Source: Gammaproteobacteria bacterium (lineage in GTDB: Bacteria > Pseudomonadota > Gammaproteobacteria > GCA-001735895). From it: a DNA stretch of 44,411 nt. The notes under the pieces were generated by a model. That model worked only from the letters and a program-made list of their open reading frames with translations. It made no database searches and was not told where the DNA came from. Position 1 is the first letter of the stretch, and the number at the start of each line of letters is the position of its first letter. The translations under genes were made by a program, and so were the position numbers. This document shows positions 41,595-44,411 of this stretch, in pieces. The stretch is taken from the NCBI GenBank assembly GCA_020354435.1, contig CP070646.1, positions 3,333,584 to 3,377,994 of the forward strand. The letters run 5' to 3'.

Positions 41595-43116
41595 GATAGT
41601 TTTCCTTGAGTTCGTTTTTCAGGGTTTTACCGGCGACGTTGCGCGGCATTTGCTCGACCAGGTAGACATCGGACACTTTCTGGAAACGTGCCTCGACGCG
41701 CTCGTTGATCCATGACTTGAGTTCGTCCGCGCTCGATTTCGATTCGGGCCGCAATACCAGCGCGGCTACCGGGGTTTCGCCCCACTTGTCGGAGTCGACG
41801 CCGAACACCGCGGCCTCGAGCACGGCTTCGTTGGCAGCGGCGACTTCCTCGATGTCCTGCGGGTAGACGTTGACGCCACCGGTAATGATCAATTCCTTCT
41901 TGCGCCCGGCGAGATAAAGAAATCCGGCTTTGTCGAGGTAACCGAGATCGCCGCTGAAAAGCCAGCCATCGCGAAAGGTTTCGCGGGTCAATTCGGGCTG
42001 GCGATAGTAGCCGGAAGACAGTACCGGTCCGCGGCCGACGATCTCACCGATTTCGCCGGTACCGAGATCGTTGCCGTCATCGTCGACGATGCGGATTTCG
42101 AAAGCCGGCGGCGGGCATCCGACCGAGCCGGGTTGCTGGTCGAAGTCGTTGCGGTCGAGAATGGTGACGAAGCCTTCGGTTAACCCGTACAGCTCGTAAA
42201 ACCGTCCCGGGATTACCGCGTTGACGGCTTCCTTGTACTGTTGCTGCAGCGGCGCACCGATGGTCAGCAGCATTTCCATCGAGCGCATGTTTTCGGCGTT
42301 GAAGTTCGGGCTTTGCAGCAGGGCAATGATTTGCGACGGCACCATCATGATGTGCGTTACCTTTTCGCGCGCGACGGTTTCGATCATCGCCTCGACGTCG
42401 AAGTGCGGATGCAGAACGTATGTCGCGCCGAGGAAAAAACACGGCATCAGCGTGACGAAGGCGCCGTTGAACACGATCGAGCCGGTATGCAAAACCACGC
42501 TTTCGGGCGTCATGCGAAACGCCGCGGCAAAATGGCTGCCGTAGTTTGCGCGCACCAGGTGGCTGTGCATGATGCCCTTGGGCAGGCCGGTGGTGCCGCT
42601 CGAGTAAACGATGTTGAACAGGTCTTGCTGTTGCATTTCGGGCCAGGCGGGCGGCGATTCCGGGCTGCCGGCTACGAATGCCGCGAAACCGTCGTCCTGT
42701 CCGCCGACCACGATAGTGTCCTTCTCTTCGATCCGGTTGAGAGCGGTGCGCTGCGCGCCCAGTTCGGTCATCAGCTGCGCGGTCAGGAAAACCAGGCGCA
42801 CGTCGGCATTGTTTAGCAGGTTGACCAGGCCGGCGGCCTTGAGCAGCGGCGAGAGCGGCACCAGCACGGCGCCGATCGAAACCGTGGCCCAGTAAATCAG
42901 CAGCAGTTCCATGCTGTTGGGCAGTGCGCTTGCGACCTTGTCGCCCTTGCCGATGGCGCGCGCCTGCAATGCGTTGGCGAGCCGGTTAACGCGCCGCTCG
43001 AACTGCTCCCAGGTCAGGCGTTCCTCGCCAAATACGACCGCGACATGATCGCCGCGGTAACGCGCATGGCGTGCAATCAGTTTTTCCAGCGTTGTTGGCA
43101 AAATGAAAATCCGCAA
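41578..43116 (-). CDS. acyl-CoA synthetase / AMP-dependent ligase
   Basis: The ~512-aa ANL-superfamily enzyme has the P-loop-like YSSGTTGLPKGIMHSH, YGLTEGF, the SGDLGYLDKAGFLYLAGRKKELI hinge and a catalytic Lys in NVAGKTLKNEL. It activates a carboxylic acid to its CoA thioester via an acyl-AMP. Chain specificity is unknown. No ATG aligns with the family start; TTG at 43116 or at 43101 is likely. Its 5' region faces the FNR-type box. Confidence 0.88.
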   Translation of the reverse strand: MRIFILPTTLEKLIARHARYRGDHVAVVFGEERLTWEQFERRVNRLANALQARAIGKGDKVASALPNSMELLLIYWATVSIGAVLVPLSPLLKAAGLVNLLNNADVRLVFLTAQLMTELGAQRTALNRIEEKDTIVVGGQDDGFAAFVAGSPESPPAWPEMQQQDLFNIVYSSGTTGLPKGIMHSHLVRANYGSHFAAAFRMTPESVVLHTGSIVFNGAFVTLMPCFFLGATYVLHPHFDVEAMIETVAREKVTHIMMVPSQIIALLQSPNFNAENMRSMEMLLTIGAPLQQQYKEAVNAVIPGRFYELYGLTEGFVTILDRNDFDQQPGSVGCPPPAFEIRIVDDDGNDLGTGEIGEIVGRGPVLSSGYYRQPELTRETFRDGWLFSGDLGYLDKAGFLYLAGRKKELIITGGVNVYPQDIEEVAAANEAVLEAAVFGVDSDKWGETPVAALVLRPESKSSADELKSWINERVEARFQKVSDVYLVEQMPRNVAGKTLKNELKENYLANQK

Positions 43117-43174
43117 GCAAGGGGCTTGATTTTATTCGACCCGGCGATGCTTTTCACGGTCAATTCTTTTTCGT

Positions 43175-43188
43175 TTGATTTGCATCAA
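43175..43188. promoter_or_regulatory. perfect FNR/ANR box
   Basis: TTGAT-TTGC-ATCAA matches the FNR consensus exactly, in the divergent gap between the acyl-CoA ligase and the flavodoxin-like gene. Its centre is ~41 bp before a start implied by a TAGTTT -10-like hexamer at 43211, the usual activator position. Confidence 0.6.
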
Positions 43189-43234
43189 TGAGTGTTTCAG
43201 CCTGCCGGCGTAGTTTCTTGAAACGGATAGAATA

Positions 43235-43849
43235 ATGGCAGATATGACCAGGGTACTTGTCATCAATGGCTCCTACCGTGACGACGGCATTACCGACCAG
43301 GCGATTGCGGTCGCGGTCGGGGTGTTAAAAGGTGAGGGCGCGAATACCGAGGTCGTTAACCTGCGTGAATATCCGATCGAGTTCTGCAGGAACTGTCGCG
43401 AGTGCACCCAGCAGCCGGGCACCGATCCGGGTAAATGCGTGCTCGGTGACGGCATGTACGAGTTGATCGAAAAAATCGAGCTGGCCGAGGCCTATATCCT
43501 GGCGTCACCGACCAACTTCAGTTCGGTTACCGCGGTTTTCAAACGCTTCATGGAGCGGCTCGTGGCCTATGCTTACTGGCCCTGGGGTAAACCCTATCCG
43601 AAGTTTCGCAAGCAGGGTCTCAGGCAAAAAAAGGCAATGCTGATTTCGTCGAGCGCGGCGCCGGCGTGGTTGGGGCGCTGGTCCTTCGCTACATCCAGGC
43701 AACTCAAAATGGCTGCCAAAACCATAGGCGCGGAGCCGGTGGGGATATTGTTTACCGGTCTCTCCAGCATGGAAAAACACAAAAGGCTGACGCAAAAAAC
43801 CATCGATCGCACGAGGATTCTTGCTTCCCGGCTTCTCGGTGCCGGGTAG
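43235..43849 (+). CDS. flavodoxin-like NAD(P)H-dependent FMN reductase family protein
   Basis: The 204-aa protein starts with the flavin phosphate loop VLVINGSYRDDGITDQ, has a CRNCRECTQQPGTDPGKC cysteine cluster, and the isoalloxazine segment LASPTNFSSVTAVFKRFMERLV. It belongs to the multimeric flavodoxin/iron-sulfur flavoprotein type; the Cys cluster could hold iron or a disulfide. The start may be ATG 43235 or 43244. The upstream FNR box suggests oxygen-dependent expression. Confidence 0.82.
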   Translation: MADMTRVLVINGSYRDDGITDQAIAVAVGVLKGEGANTEVVNLREYPIEFCRNCRECTQQPGTDPGKCVLGDGMYELIEKIELAEAYILASPTNFSSVTAVFKRFMERLVAYAYWPWGKPYPKFRKQGLRQKKAMLISSSAAPAWLGRWSFATSRQLKMAAKTIGAEPVGILFTGLSSMEKHKRLTQKTIDRTRILASRLLGAG

Positions 43850-43988
43850 CGACGATCGAGCTAACCGATTCTGAAATACCTCGCAAACTGCCGCTAGTCC
43901 CGATCGTGTCGTCAGGCGCTACCCTTTGACGAGGCTGTTGAAGTAAAATCAAGTTGAATTAAATGACGATCAAACTGTCTGGTTCTCC

Positions 43989-44411
43989 ATGGGATATGTA
44001 AAAACCGCCGTCCTGTTGGTATTGATCGCGTTGCCGCTGGCGCTATACAGCTTCGGCACGCGCGGTGACTGGCGCACCGCAAGCCGCGAATCTGCCGGCA
44101 TCGCGCCGCATCCGGACACGACCAGTGAGGCCGTGCTGCATGTCTACGGCGCCGATGCCTGGGGCTGGCGCGGCTGGTTTGCCATCCATACCTGGATCGC
44201 GGCCAAACGCAAGAATGAAGACTTTTACACGATTTACGACGTCGTCGGCTGGCGCGGCTACTACGGCCAGGCGGTCGTAGGCATTAACCGGGATATCCCG
44301 GACCGTCACTGGTATGGTGCCAGGCCCCGATTGCTCAAAGACTACCGGGGTGCCGCCGCGGAACCGCTGATCGACGCGGTCGATGCCGCCGCGCGGCGTT
44401 ATCCCTGGCCT
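43989..44411 (+). CDS. DUF3750 family protein, partial (C-terminus outside window)
   Basis: From the ATG at 43989, 141 codons stay open to the window edge. The start MGYVKTAVLLVLIALPLALYSFG is a signal peptide or anchor. AEAVLHVYGADAWGWRGWFAIHTWIAAKRKNEDFYTIYDVVGW-type residues match the DUF3750 core (window reads SEAVLHVYG). Function of the family is unknown. It is not seen as a closed frame only because its stop lies beyond the window. Confidence 0.8.
   Translation, partial: MGYVKTAVLLVLIALPLALYSFGTRGDWRTASRESAGIAPHPDTTSEAVLHVYGADAWGWRGWFAIHTWIAAKRKNEDFYTIYDVVGWRGYYGQAVVGINRDIPDRHWYGARPRLLKDYRGAAAEPLIDAVDAAARRYPWP

Overview
The window reads as chromosomal DNA of a GC-rich gammaproteobacterium, probably uncultured and aquatic or sediment-dwelling. 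Evidence is the gene complement (NhaA, ArfB, CysI with DUF934, PhhB, Pot-type ABC transporter, GGDEF/EAL signalling), strong G/C third positions, ATGA-type gene overlaps, and an rRNA-type boxA. I cannot name a genus. No phage, transposase, integrase or CRISPR array is visible.

Left part, 1-13.9 kb: a partial alpha/beta hydrolase; an operon of a PLP racemase, archease and the RNA ligase RtcB (copy 1); a ribosome-hibernation protein fused to a cold-shock-like domain; a two-gene signalling module (HDOD-GAF-histidine kinase, then REC-PAS-GGDEF-EAL); a DUF900 hydrolase; a siroheme sulfite/nitrite reductase with its DUF934 partner; the ribosome-rescue hydrolase ArfB; and a Lys/Ala-rich basic protein.

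Middle part, 14-35.5 kb: a serine hydrolase; a complete polyamine-type ABC transporter (binding protein, two permeases, ATPase) behind a LuxR-type regulator; then enzymes that could belong to guanidino/amine catabolism (5-guanidino-2-oxopentanoate decarboxylase-like ThDP enzyme, FAD-linked 2-hydroxyacid dehydrogenase, SAF-domain dehydrogenase, PhyH dioxygenase, DUF1989 protein). An unusual secreted subtilase with a C-terminal HExxH segment sits among them. NhaA, PhhB, a membrane protein, a DUF3857 transglutaminase-like protein and an HNH endonuclease follow.

Right part, 35.5-39.4 kb: this is the standout. Read leftwards (minus strand), a promoter overlapped by operator-like half-sites leads into a structured leader with a very strong terminator/attenuator. 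A boxA antitermination element follows, then a roughly 480-nt highly structured noncoding region with a predicted pseudoknot. Next come 17 tightly packed tRNA or tRNA-like genes, all with encoded CCA, and then a second, E. coli-type RtcB RNA ligase. Two of the tRNA-like genes are oversized. One is a CAT-anticodon tRNA with a 53-nt insertion inside its anticodon stem. The other is a 223-nt RNA with acceptor, D and T arms but no ordinary anticodon arm. Several others have switched variable-arm class or degenerate elbows. An XRE-family regulator is divergently transcribed from the same operator region. I infer a regulated tRNA replacement/repair (or tRNA-mimic) operon that could respond to tRNA damage. 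This is a hypothesis from layout, not a demonstrated function.

Right edge, 40-44.4 kb: a membrane protein with a predicted coiled coil, an SDR dehydrogenase/acyl-CoA ligase pair, a flavodoxin-like reductase behind a perfect FNR-type box, and a partial DUF3750 protein.
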